Positions 7,699 through 18,611 of a stretch of DNA of 27,745 bases are shown here, in pieces (within the stretch, counting starts at the first letter, position 1; every line of letters starts with the position of its first letter). Source of the stretch: Mnemiopsis leidyi (Eukaryota > Ctenophora > Tentaculata > Lobata > Bolinopsidae). Where the stretch lies: positions 1,233-28,977 of the forward strand of contig JH152672.1 of NCBI GenBank assembly GCA_000226015.1, in the 5' to 3' direction. Position numbers and translations under genes: made by a program. The notes beneath the pieces were generated by a model. That model had not been told where the DNA came from and made no database searches. It saw only the letters and a list, made by a program, of their open reading frames with translations.

Positions 7699-10600
7699 AT
7701 GTCCGTGCCAGAGGCACGATTGCGCCTCGACTGGATCTACGGTTACCGTGGTCACCAGTGCCGCCAAAATGTTCAGTATCTCTCCTCGGGAGAGATCGTC
7801 TACTTTGTGGCGGCGGCGGCGGTGGTGTACGACCTAGAGAAGAAAGAACAGCGCCATTTTATCGAGCACACCGACGATATCCTGGCTCTAGCAGTCCACC
7901 CTGACATGAAGATGGTAGCTACGGGGGAGATAGGGAGCAGCCCGGTAGTCTACATATGGGACAGTGAGTCTATGTCTATACGGTCCGTGTTGTCTGGAGT
8001 ACACTCCGCCGGGATATCTGCTCTGGCCTTCAGTTCTTCTGGGACGCTGCTGGGGAGTATAGACCTGGCAACTACCAGTACTTTCTGTGTTCACGATTGG
8101 AGCAAGGGGAGGTTGCTAGCTAAACACTCCATGGAGACGGAGAGAGTTTTTGACATCAAATTTAAACCAGGTGGGTTTTTTAAAATTACTTATTTCTGAG
8201 TTTGTTTTTTAAGTTTAACTTTTGTTATTCGTCTAACAGTTATGATCATTACTTGTGAATAAGCAATATGCAAAAAAAAGTACACCGATTGTTCTGCAAA
8301 CTTTAAGGCACAATGATAAAAGTTGCGTTGGGCTCTTAACATCAGTTTAAATGTTGTTAATCAACAAATAAAAACAGATAACACAAAACACGTGACTAAT
8401 GAACAGCAAATCAAACCAGATAACACAACACACGTGACAGGGGACGATAGCTCCATGGTAACATGCGGAGTAAAACACATCAACTTCTGGAAGCACTGTG
8501 GTAACGCTTTACAGACAAGAGAGGGCAAGTTGATGAACAAGGCGGGAGAGATACAGAGTCAGATGTGTGTTGTGTTCGGAGAGGAGGATAATTGTTACTC
8601 CGGGACTTTGTCAGGTAGGATAATTGTTACTCCGAGACTTTGTCAGGTAGGATAATTGTTACTCCGGGACTTTGTCAGGTAGGATAATTGTTACTCCGGG
8701 ACTTTGTCAGGTAGGATAATTGTTACTCCGGGACTTTGTCAGGTAAAATAATAATAACTCCGGAAATCGTTAATTTTTGTATGTCTTTGTTGGAAGGTTT
8801 TTATTTTTGGACTACAAAACGCAATGTAATCATAATTACGACTACTATCTCAAACAGGAGACATATACCACTGGTGTGGTGGAGAACTGCACTCAATCCA
8901 CTCCAACGCGCACGTTGGCGCTGTTTTCGCCATGCACCGCTCTGCAGAGGGGATAGTTAGTGGCGGCAAGGACGGTACAATCAAACTGTGGAGCTCCAAT
9001 CTGACTCTGATCACATCTATCGACCTGTCTGTAACCAACCTGACACCGGACCAGCTCTGTTTGAGGTCGGTGTTCTGGCACGAGGATCACATCGTTGTGG
9101 GAACTAAGACGAGCTGTATTATCGACGTGGACGTTAAGGACCGGGGCAGACCACGGCTGGTTGTGGGTGGGCACAGTGAGGGGGCCATGTGGGCTCTTGC
9201 TACTCATCCTAAACTGGATGTCTTTGTTACTGGTGAGAAATTTTTACACTTGATCCTCGTTTTGAATTTTTTTGGTTTGATAATTGTTGTGAAGCGAAAA
9301 TAAACGTAAAACACGAAATTGAAGTCAATTAATTAAGATTAAATATTTCAATAATGTTTTAAAAGCCATAATTTTCTCACATTCACCGGTAAACTAACTG
9401 TATTAAACCTCTCTGGATGCCTCTGACTATTAAGAGATTAAGGTCAGGTTGTTGTTCATACTTTTTGTAAGTCCCAGCTTTATCTTATCGTTGTGGGATC
9501 TATTTACAATCTCAGTAAACTATAGGTCAATATAGAACTACTAATCTTTGTAACCAATGTAGAAGAAGGAGGAAAATGTAAAGTTGGTCAGTCGTGAAAG
9601 AATGTCAGTTAAACTACAAGCAGTGACAACTGTCCAATTCTTCTTGTTGTTGATCTTATGGTGTGTTTTTGGACTTAAGGTTAATTAAGTGGTCCCAGGC
9701 TTTTGACTGGAGTTGCACTCTCACTGCAAGAAGATTCAAAACCCATGATCTGAACTCCTGCATCCTCCAGGAGTAGAGGAGTGGGTTTACATAAGTGATA
9801 TATACTAAAGCTTGGAGCACCTGCTGACTCATGATCTAGAAGCAAAGGTCCACAAAATTTTCTTTATGATAAGAGACGTTTATAAAAAGTTACAGAAATG
9901 TAGTAAGACCTGCTTCATTTTCACGCCTCAGTCGCCCGAATATCTGTTGCGTCTGATCGGGACTCTGGAGCAGTAAATTATGAACAGATTGGGAAAATGA
10001 GTTGGAACTGTTCACGTGATACTGTTAGAGGTGGTCAAAAGTCGCCGTTTACCGAGGCAAAACTTAAACTTCCTTTCAAATCAGTATTCACGAGTAATAA
10101 CGAATAACAACCCCCAGGAAGTGACTAGCGATTAGCGAATAACAACCCCCAGGAAGTGACTAGCGATTAACGAATAACAACCCCCAGGAAGTGACGACTG
10201 CACTATCCGAGTATGGGACGCAGTGAAACACTACACCTCCTCCATATCTACCATGTCAGACTCTGTCCGTACTCTGGCCTTCTCTCCTAACGGTCAGGAG
10301 TTAGCTGCCGGTCTCAAGAACGGGGATCTCGTTCTCATGGAGTTTCCGGCTATGAAGAAGATCGCAGAACTTATTGGAACTGGCGAGGCCATTCACGAAC
10401 TCAAGTTTTCTCCCAAAGGTTTGACTTTAGCTCTGATAGATAAACGTAAACTTAGAGTTTCTCCATCCTGCTAGACGTGACAGTAGTACACCAAATCAAT
10501 GCAATTATAGTTGACTTAAATCTGTAGATCTGTACGCAGAAATCTTACTATAAGACTCTACAGCTCAGTACAAAAACTACTTATTACTGCACCTCCCCCA

Positions 10601-13600
10601 GGAGACTACATAGCCGGAGGATACAACGACGGTCTTGTCCTCGTCTTCAGCACCTCCACAGGGTTCGCTAAACCCCTCATATTCCGAGGTCACACCGACT
10701 TCATCACACACATGGACTGGTCGGAGGACGGGGAGTTTCTCTTCACCAACGCTGGAGTCAGCCAGACAAAGATATTCTCCATCTCAACATCGGCCGAGGT
10801 TGAGAGTGCCCCGGAGGAGTCTAAACCGAGCACTTTCACTCGAGTTATTGGAGCAGAAGTTCAGGGGATATACCCCAGGTTTATGAAGGATGTTAACGAT
10901 GTGAACGCGATAGACGTAGATCAGGCAGCTAACCTGGTGGTTACAGGTGACGACTATGGTAACGTAAAGCTGTTTAAATACCCGTGTAGTGACCCGGGAA
11001 GTAGAGCACGACGTTACATCGGACACTCTGCTCATGTGACAAACGTTAGATTCAGCCACTCCAGGGACACTGTAATAAGTATTGGAGGGGAGGACCACGC
11101 TGTCTTCCAGTGGAAAGTGTATCCTGGGCCGGAAGTTCCTAAAGGTCACTCTCAGACTGTAGATTCGTGTGATGAAGAGACAGACACATCTGATGCTGAG
11201 TTGGATTCTGAGCTGGAGGAGGAAACTCAGATATGCTACGAGAGACCTCGTTACAAGGAAGACAAGATCAAGAAGAGAGGCAGGAAGAAAGAGACGGTAG
11301 CTAGACCCCCTGCTCCTGACGGAGGTCTCATGTTGGACTTTGTGTTTGGGTACAGAGGGTACGACGCGCGGAACAACATCCACTTCACCGCGCAGAAAGA
11401 AATCGTGTACCATGTAGCCGCGCTTGGGATCCTGTACAACAGTGAGAATCACACTCAGAGGTTCTACAACAAACACACTGATGATATCCTCTGTCTAGCA
11501 CTACATCCCATGAAGGACTACGCTGCTACCGGACAAGTGGGGAGGGATCCTGCTATCCATGTTTGGGACATCAACAAAACCACCACCATATCCATCTTGA
11601 AGGGACAGCATCAGAGGGGAGTGTGTTCGGTGGACTTTAGTTCGGACGGGAAACTTCTAGCTTCTGTCGGACTTGATGATAACCACACCATTGTCATCTG
11701 GGGCTGGAGAAAAGGGGAGAAGTTGTCCTCAGTTCGGGGGAACAAGTCTAGAATATTCTCAGTCCGCTGGAAAACCGGCTCTAACGACAGTCTCGTATCA
11801 GTCGGAGTTAGACACATCAGTTTCTGGACGATGAAAGGAGCAAGTCTGACCTCTAAACGGGGTGTATTTGGTAAAGCAGGTAAAGCCTGTACCATGCTCT
11901 GTTGTGCCTTCTCCAAGACCGGAGACGTCAGTTTCAGCGGCGGGGAGAACGGTTTAGTCTACATCTGGCAGGGGACCCAGCTAAAGAAGACTGTGGAGGC
12001 CCACAAGGGGGCGATACATGCCTTGTGTGCTCTAGACAAGGGATACGTGACCGGGGGCAAGGATGGTACTGTCTGTTTGTGGGACGAGAACATGGAGGCT
12101 CTTCTCAAGCAGTACACGTTAGCTTCCTTCAAAACAGAGAACCCCATGTTGAACATAAACCCTGTGCAGGCGATAAGAGGGATAGCGCTGGGTCAGGGCA
12201 AGATAATTGTGGGAACAAGAAGAGGAAATATATTCGAGATAGAGAAGGGTGGAGAGATAGAGTTGCTGGTTGGAGGTCATGCGGAGGGAGAGGTATGGGG
12301 GCTAGGTCCTCACCCTACTGAGCAAGTGTACGCCACCGTCAGCGACGACAAGACTCTCAAAGTTTGGGACGCCGCCGACAAGAAACTTGTTCTGAACAAA
12401 CCTCTGCCCGGAGAATCTAGGTCGGTTTGTTTCTCAAATTCTGGAAATCTCATGGCTGTTGGGTACAAAACCGGGTCCGTTGAAATCCTGAAAACGGAGA
12501 ATTACAGCGTAATGGCGACGTTAAAACACCGGAAAGAGAACATATCAGACTTGGCGTTCTCTCCAAACGAAGACAAATATCTGGCGGTGGCATCTCATGA
12601 TAACTTTGTGGACGTGTACTCAGTTCCCGACTTCAAACGAGTTTGTGTATGTAAAGGAGCATCTAGCTACATTACACATGTTGATTGGGAGAAGACAGGG
12701 AGTCTCCTAATGACCAACTCGGGAGCTAAAGAAGTGTTGTTCTTCGAAATTCCTAAAGGAGCACGGATCCCTCTCAAGACATCAGACATAGGGTCCCAGG
12801 AGTGGGGCACCTGGACAAGTGTGCTGTCTCCCCAATGTGAGGGTATCTGGCCTGCTCAGAGTGACGTCACAGACGTCAACTCTGCTCACGTTTCTCACGG
12901 CGGGAATATCGTTGCTACGGGAGACGATTTCGGTTTTGTCAAACTTTTCGATTTTCCAGCGGTCCAGAAAAACGCGAAGTGTAAGAAATACGCGGGTCAC
13001 AGTGCCCACGTGACCAATGTCAGGTGGACAAAGGACGACAACTTTCTGGTGACTACGGGTGGAGGAGACACTTCAGTCATGCTGTGGTCACACCGGGGGT
13101 TGTTTTCTAGTAACGGAGAGAGTGACGAGTCTGAAAGTGAGGATGAGGAAGATGGGTACGATTCCGATGTGGAGTTCGAGTGTTCTATTGACTACAACTT
13201 GAAGACCTACTCCAATCCAATCAGGATTGCTGGAGATGGAGTCAGACCAGACTTGAAGAGTACGACTTACACTGCTGACACTAAGATATGTCGTCAGCAG
13301 ACCAGTGATTGTAATGTGGTGAGGAGGAAGACGTCACGTGATGTCAACTCTCTAAAACTGAAGCACGTGTTTGGTTACCGGGGTTACGACGCGCGACACA
13401 ACATACACTTTCTGGAGAAGGAGAGTGAGGTGGTCTACCACGCAGCTGGGCTGGGGATTGTGACGAACTTGGAGACAAAGGAGCAGCGTTTCTACACTGA
13501 ACATACTGATGACATCCTGTGTTTGAGCGTGAACAAACACCCAAAGTTCAAGAACATTGTAGCAACCGGGCAGCTCGGGAAGCAAGCTCAGGTTCTTGTT

Positions 13601-15133
13601 TGGAACGCTGAAACTCTCCAAACCCTCTCAATCCTACAAGGATTCCACAGTAGAGGAGTCTGTACAGTTAACTTCAGCTCGAGCGGAAAGTTGCTGGTAT
13701 CAGCAGGACTAGACGAGCTACACTCCATGGCGATCTGGTGCTGGGGTGACGGTACGTGTTTAGCCAGGGTACAAAACACAGCACTTCGTGTCCTGCACTG
13801 CGAGTTTCGTCCTGACAGTGACAGTCAGCTCGTCTCTGTCGGTCAGAAGCACGTGAACTTCTGGACGTTAGCTGGAACTGACATCATCTCCAGGAAGGGG
13901 AAGATCCCGGAGAGTCTGGGAGTGAAGATGCAGACTATGTTGTCTGTTGCGTTCAGCACGGCCGGTATCACCTACACAGGTGCTATATCTGGCAGTGTGT
14001 ATGTCTGGCAGGACTGCACTCTAGCTCGGGTTATAGCCAGCTGTCATTCCGGCCCTGTCTTCTCTCTATACACCACTATTAAAGACGGTCTGATTGTGTC
14101 CGGCGGTAAAGAAAAGACCGGAAAGTGTGTGGTGAAACTCTGGGATCAAGCCATGAAGCGGTCCAAGACCTTCCCTATTGATTCAGCAGCACCTAATGGG
14201 GTGGTCAAGTCTCTGTCCAGGATCAGGGGATGTATTGCTATAGGAACCAGTAAGGGGGAGATCCTGACTGTTAACGAGAGATCAGGTCACGTGAGTGTTA
14301 TCATACAGAGTCACGGTAGCGGGGAAGTGTGGGGGCTAGCTGTCCACCCCAGCAAACAGATAGCTGCTACTGCCAGCAGTGACAAATCTGTCCGGCTGTG
14401 GGACCTAGCTGGTCCAGCCATGGAGGGAGCTGTAACGATCAAGTCAGCTGCTCTCTGCGCTGACTTCCACCCAAACGGTAGTCATCTAGCTGTGGGATGT
14501 TTAGACGGATCTGTCCTGGTTCTGTCCCCCAACTTACAACAAGTACACTCCATCAGAGACAACTGCAAACAGGTGCAAGTTGTCAGGTTCAGTCCGGACG
14601 GGAAGGTGTTAGCTGTGGGGAGTGATGACGCGGCAGTGTCCCTGTACAGTGTAACTCCAGTCAGTACTTCCTACACTAGGATATCCGTCTGTAAAAACCT
14701 GCCTGGATCAGTTATACAGATGGACTGGTCAGCTGACAGTCTCAATCTTGTCGTGTCTCTCTCTACTTATGAGACTGTTTGCATCAAATCTCCTGAGGGT
14801 TACAAGAGTGATTCTCCTCCGCCAAATCTTCTCCTGCATTCCTCTACAGGTGTTTTGGGAGATTCTCTTGTTGGCATCTGGCCAAAAGACTCTTCAAAAT
14901 TCGATGTCAACTCAGCTTCCGTAGCAAACGGTTCGAACATTGTGGCAACGGGGGACGATTTCGGTACAGTAAAACTGTTCGAGTATCCCAGCCGAGAAAA
15001 GTATGCGAAACACAAGAAATATTTCGGACATTCCGCCCACGTGGTAGGAGTGAGGTTTACACACAATGACAAATATTTGGTGTCGATCGGAGGTGAAGAC
15101 AGCTGTGTTTTTGTTTGGGAAACAGATGTTTAG
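7699..15133 (+). CDS. EML6: Echinoderm microtubule-associated protein-like, EML5/EML6 type (five exons)
   Basis: Exons are placed at 7699-8170, 8441-8614, 8858-9232, 10188-10418 and 10602-15133. The sum is 5784 nt, an exact 1927 codons plus stop, and every junction keeps the frame. Vertebrate EML5 and EML6 are about 1960 residues, and only these members have three EML units in tandem. Each unit opens with a HELP-type segment: LDWIYGYRGHQCRQNVQYL near residue 10, LDFVFGYRGYDARNNIHF near 662 and LKHVFGYRGYDARHNIHF near 1337. WD40-like repeats follow each, with recurring HTDDILCL, VGVRHISFWT, GGKDGTV.LW and YxGHSAHVTNVR motifs. In EML1 these form a HELP plus double beta-propeller module that binds tubulin; microtubule binding here is inferred. 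Acidic linkers precede units 2 and 3 (about residues 606-628 and 1258-1277). In unit 1 a GCG codon run gives VAAAAVVY where the other units have a Leu-Gly. EML5 and EML6 cannot be told apart, so the ancestral pre-duplication gene is equally likely. Confidence 0.93.
8362..8438. repeat. Two-copy tandem repeat ending at the acceptor of EML intron 1
   Basis: A 35 bp segment (CAACAAATA...CACGTGAC, 8362-8396) recurs at 8404-8438 with about four mismatches, a 42 bp period. The second copy runs straight into the AG (8439-8440) that defines exon 2. The first copy has TAAT in place of AG, so only one acceptor is present. Confidence 0.8.
8586..8745. repeat. 32-bp minisatellite, five copies, spanning the donor of EML exon 2
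   Basis: The unit begins GGATAATTGTTACTCC and ends CTTTGTCAGGTA. Five head-to-tail copies start at 8586, 8618, 8650, 8682 and 8714, nearly identical (one G/A change in copy 2); a decayed sixth follows at about 8746-8773. Copy 1 is mostly coding, being the last codons of exon 2 (DNCYSGTLS) plus the splice donor, so the donor CAG|GTA is present five times, GT at 8615, 8647, 8679, 8711 and 8743. Only the first keeps the protein frame: using the second shifts the frame in exon 3, and extending past the second runs into a TAA at 8653. Confidence 0.93.
9233..10097. other. Body of EML intron 3, nothing recognised
   Basis: This is the longest intron of the EML gene (9233-10187). Apart from the terminal array listed separately, no coding sequence, RNA gene or clear mobile element was found. 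A stretch at about 9710-9840 is less AT-rich than its surroundings and may be repeat-derived. Confidence 0.45.
10098..10195. repeat. 35-bp tandem repeat, three copies, spanning the acceptor of EML exon 4
   Basis: The core CGAATAACAACCCCCAGG followed by AAGTGAC recurs at 10101-10125, 10136-10160 and 10171-10195, period 35 bp. Each copy contains the acceptor CCCCCAG and the first coding bases GAAGTGAC, so the acceptor is present three times (AG at 10116-10117, 10151-10152 and 10186-10187). Reading into the exon from either upstream AG gives Ser-Asp then TAG. Only the last site produces the conserved VTGSDDCTIRVWD of the propeller. Confidence 0.92.
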
Positions 15134-16578
15134 TCTAGATCTCCTTTTATGTAGGCGATGTAATGATTTAGTTTAACAGTTTATTATTGATGTTTTATTG
15201 TGGTATCTTTGTGCAATTTTTCTTGATTTTTATTTTGCAAGTTAGATATGAAAGATTTAGATTCCCGACAATTTAAACTATTTTCCAACCAAAAAACGTT
15301 TATTACAGTGATCGGAAAACTAGAGGTTTAATTTGCATTACAAATCTTCGCTATATGTACTTATCTTAAGTGTTTATAAGTTTCAGCTCATTTGTCACTG
15401 GACAATTAGATTATTTATGATTATAACATGTATAAATATCATGCACAATCAATACCAATGCGGTATAGTCTTTTAAGATCTTTACAAATTGTTGAAACTA
15501 GCTTCCACTGGTATGGCATTATGTCCTCTGCTAGCGGTAATTGCCACCTTTAGTCACACTTCACATCATAAGAGAGTTTGTTGCCATGACTACATGGAAT
15601 TAGAATGCACATGCCATGCTAGACTCGATATCTCCAAAAAGTTATGTTTCAACTTAAGATCTGGTGTGTTTGGTAAATGAATTTGTAAATTTGGAAACAT
15701 TACGCACTACCAGACCTATGAAATATTTGGATGAAGCCAAGAAAAGTTTTCAGAAATTTTTAATTTTAATATCACAGTATTGAATATTGATTCTGTACTG
15801 TTCCAAACATGTTAAAGGTCGACAAATTGTCGTGTTTACAAACTCAATTCAAAATTGTGCCAAAATTATACTCTCTGGCAATTTTAGCCTGCTACAGGCA
15901 GAGATTTATTTTTCTAAGCTTAAGATAGATTTTGTATTAAGTTATTGTTTCAAGCTGCGGTATATTTTATTTACTTCAGAGCTGACTGAAGACATGATTT
16001 ATTATCCGAATTTAAAGTTTACGCGTTAAGTGTCGAATCTTCATCTGTTTTGTTTTATTCGATATTTTGATGCAGCTATATGCAACTATATGACAAACTA
16101 AAGAATTATCACTTTATTTGAATTGCATGGTATAATGCTGACGTTATTGTATGCTACTCATTACGATATATTATTGTTATCAAGGAAATGGTAGTTTTTG
16201 TTTTTTTAAGTGGTTGGTAGATCTTATTTATGAAATTCATCATCATTCATAAAGTCCTTAAGACCTGAAGATCCTCATCCTTGCACATTGCAGATGCCAC
16301 TAAGGGTTATTGGCTCTAATCTGCTGTTGCTACCTCCGTTGCTATGCCAAATGTCAGAAATAATTACAAACGTCTCAAGTATACGGAAGGCGCGATCACC
16401 GAATGGACGTTTTGTAAATAAGTGTCTTATTTCGACAGCTAGTGTAGATTTAAAGCGGCGCGGCGCATAGATCGCGCATGAAAATTTTAATGAGTACATA
16501 AGTTTACTGCGCGGCTTTCTCTACGTTTCCATCGGATCTGTGTTGCAGAGCAACAAAGACTGAGATCCCCATGCAATG

Positions 16579-16715
16579 CTTGCTCTTACCAGAATCCTTT
16601 TGTGCGTAAGCACCTGGTAAGATGAAGACGTTGTCTGACTTGCTCTATAACCAAAGCCCTTTTGCGCGCGTAGCGTGCGTAAACACCTGGTAAGGCGGAT
16701 ATTCCCTGACCTGCT
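16579..16715. repeat. Two diverged tandem copies of a ~65-70 bp unit
   Basis: CTTGCTCTTACCAG...CACCTGGTAAG...CTGACTTGCT (16579-16644) is followed by a second copy (about 16645-16715) with AACACCTGGTAAGG and CTGACCTGCT. Each has an inverted TTACCAG/CTGGTAA-type pair or part of one, and the second carries an extra GCGTAGCGTG-like insertion. They may be part of an old mobile element, but no ends were found. Confidence 0.55.
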
Positions 16716-17391
16716 GCCACTTGCGCTTTTTCGCGGCAGCCCCGGGCCGTGCAGTGCGCAAAATATTGAAAAATGTGCTGCAATGCAAGGCAAGGTTGCT
16801 AAAATAAACAATATTGTCTAGCCCAGCTACCGCGAAGCGCGCGGCGGCGTGGCCGCAAAGGCAAGGTTATCAACATACAGTGGAAGCAGACACTATTGAA
16901 TCCAAATCATCAACTTATAAAACCCAAAAGTAATTTCAACTATACTCTGGCCAAACAGTTATGATATAATCGTTCATCTGTTAAAACTTAGCTATAATTG
17001 GCAGTCGGAGGTGAAGATCGGTATAATCATATATTTTGTGCCGCGCACAAATCCTGATTTAATTCGAGCAAACGAATCGAGCGCTAATTTTATAACTAAG
17101 TAAGGACGCTTAAGGGAAATTTATGTAGATCTTCGCAATGTTTGCTAAACCTATCCAATAACTCTTTTGATTCGGCGAGTCAGTGACAAAATTTGCGTGA
17201 AAGGTTAAGTGAAATCTTTGTTGTAGGGTGAAGTTGGACCGCATCAATTTAATCGCATAATCGTAAAGCATTAGAAGACAGAAGTGACATATTGAGCATT
17301 AGACGTGAGATTCAATTATCAATAAAGCCCCAAGCAGCAAGCATCTTGATGGTGCTAAATACGATATATATATATTATCACGCGGGTCATA

Positions 17392-17492
17392 TCACATCGT
17401 ATTGTTAGTGACGTTTTTGTCATCAAATAGGTCTTGTTTTAACTTGAAAACTTGTTTAACTTGTCACATCGTATTGTTGGTGACGTATTTGT
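17392..17492. repeat. 29-bp direct repeat, two copies
   Basis: TCACATCGTATTGTTAGTGA plus CGTTTTTGT at 17392-17420 recurs at 17464-17492 with two mismatches. The 43 bp between them is not repeated. Function unknown. Confidence 0.75.
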
Positions 17493-17642
17493 GAAATGTG
17501 AGCCAATGGAAATGTAATAGCGTGTGGGAATTATTTGGGTTTGTGTATGACGAGGTTCATGCTGTGATGTGAAACAATGGCATAGAACGTCCGTGTGCCA
17601 CAGTAGGTGTGTTGATCAGCTGTTAATTAACCTCCAGGTATT

Positions 17643-17813
17643 ATGCACACCATGCTATTGCATTCGATTCATCACCTATTTAGTATTTGTGCTCAATTGT
17701 CAGTATCTGTGGAGAACAACTGCAATCACTATACCAAGATTCTCAATGATCCGGAGTATTTTCGAACCTCAAACATGGTTAAGGTTTTTAATGTGGCTTT
17801 AGGACCGAATTAA
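17643..17813 (+). CDS. Doubtful short ORF, possible terminal exon
   Basis: A 56-residue frame starts MHTMLLHSIHHLFSICAQ and ends FNVALGPN. An acceptor-like TTAACCTCCAG lies just upstream, and an AATAAA at 18053 is downstream, so it could be the last exon of an unrecognised gene. The residues look moderately protein-like (ENNCNHYTKILNDPEYFR), but no family is recognised, no upstream exon was found, and a frame of this length is expected by chance. Confidence 0.15.
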   Translation: MHTMLLHSIHHLFSICAQLSVSVENNCNHYTKILNDPEYFRTSNMVKVFNVALGPN

Positions 17814-18600
17814 TCAACATCTCTGTAAACTTTAAAACTTGGATGGTTTAGTGACACACGTCATAACAAGAAAATTCTCTTGTCTACATGTTAACTAGTT
17901 TCACAAGCCTAACTTGATAGGTTCCCAGTTGTCGGTCAGCCGTTAGTTCTAGTTAAGTTACACTAGTTAGTTAATTTGGGGTCCATAGTAAGAGCTAAGT
18001 TGCCAGCCTCATGATATTTCGTGTCCTTTGTATTTGTTGTTCCATTTTATCAAATAAACTTATTTGATACAAGTTTAAAATCAAAATACCATTACCTATT
18101 TTTTAAAAAAAACACTTGCATTTTATAATGAATTTCACAATACAAAATAAATACTGTTTTGTAACTAAAAATATGCTGTCACACTTGCTTACAAGCTCTA
18201 AGATTAAAGTGTGTAACTGCTAGATAGGATCAATTATTAAGTCACTTCATATGTTTACAAAATCAAGATGGACGAAGAAGTAATGATGTTACCACTTCAC
18301 TTAAGTTCCGAGCTTTGGTTGGATAATAAATATAAATAATGAATAATATAGAAGAAACTTCACTGCTTGCTGCAAGCATATATTATGAAATTGATAAAAT
18401 GAACCCTTGACATGCATGTTCTTGACCCACAGATCCTCGAAAAACTGATTCATTAATGAACCAGTTTGTATTTCTAGCATTGTATTTTTAGCATTGAATT
18501 TAATTAGGGTATTATATTGTTTGTCTGGATTATTTGTTATTTACTGTTGTATTGTGGTACTGTGGTACATGGTATTTTAAGCAGGAATGACACAATAACT
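17814..18600. other. AT-rich intergenic DNA upstream of TRMT6
   Basis: No gene is recognised. AATAAA lies at 18053-18058 inside a short perfect inverted repeat (ATCAAATAA, AC, TTATTTGAT at 18050-18069). It could be the 3' end of an unseen transcript. The TRMT6 promoter, if separate, should lie in this region. Confidence 0.4.
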
Positions 18601-18611
18601 TATTATTCAGG
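18600..18611 (+). promoter_or_regulatory. 3' splice acceptor one base before TRMT6 start
   Basis: TTATTATTCAG ends at 18610 and the ATG begins at 18612. A one-base gap leaves almost no genomic 5'UTR, which is typical of spliced-leader addition, though a 5'UTR intron is possible. Confidence 0.6.

Larger units (their letters stand above)
15134..17640. other. Intergenic region after EML, repeats but no gene
   Basis: It must include the EML 3'UTR, although no AATAAA was found nearby. Small open frames occur but none resembles a protein. From about 16270 to 16870 the sequence becomes richer in CpG and holds diverged tandem repeats (listed separately). A TA-rich run lies near 17364. No tRNA or small RNA could be supported. 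Confidence 0.45.

Noticed and set aside
8323-8655. Independent 110-residue protein across EML intron 1 and exon 2
   Set aside because: Its 5' third is intron sequence and its end runs into the minisatellite; only 8441-8614 matches the EML family.
8586-8745. Regular 32-bp repeats resembling a CRISPR array
   Set aside because: The units are directly adjacent with no unique spacers and lie at a splice junction of an animal gene, so this is a minisatellite.
10784-11476. 230-residue minus-strand frame inside EML
   Set aside because: It is antisense to a strongly conserved propeller sequence and resembles no protein.
10712-15133. Treating the long open frame from the ATG at 10712 as a complete gene
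   Set aside because: The conserved propeller sequence continues upstream in frame to an acceptor at 10601, and four earlier exons supply the first EML unit.
15489-17802. Several 60-95 residue open frames in the gap after EML
   Set aside because: Length and composition are as expected by chance in AT-rich DNA, with no splice context or recognisable motifs.
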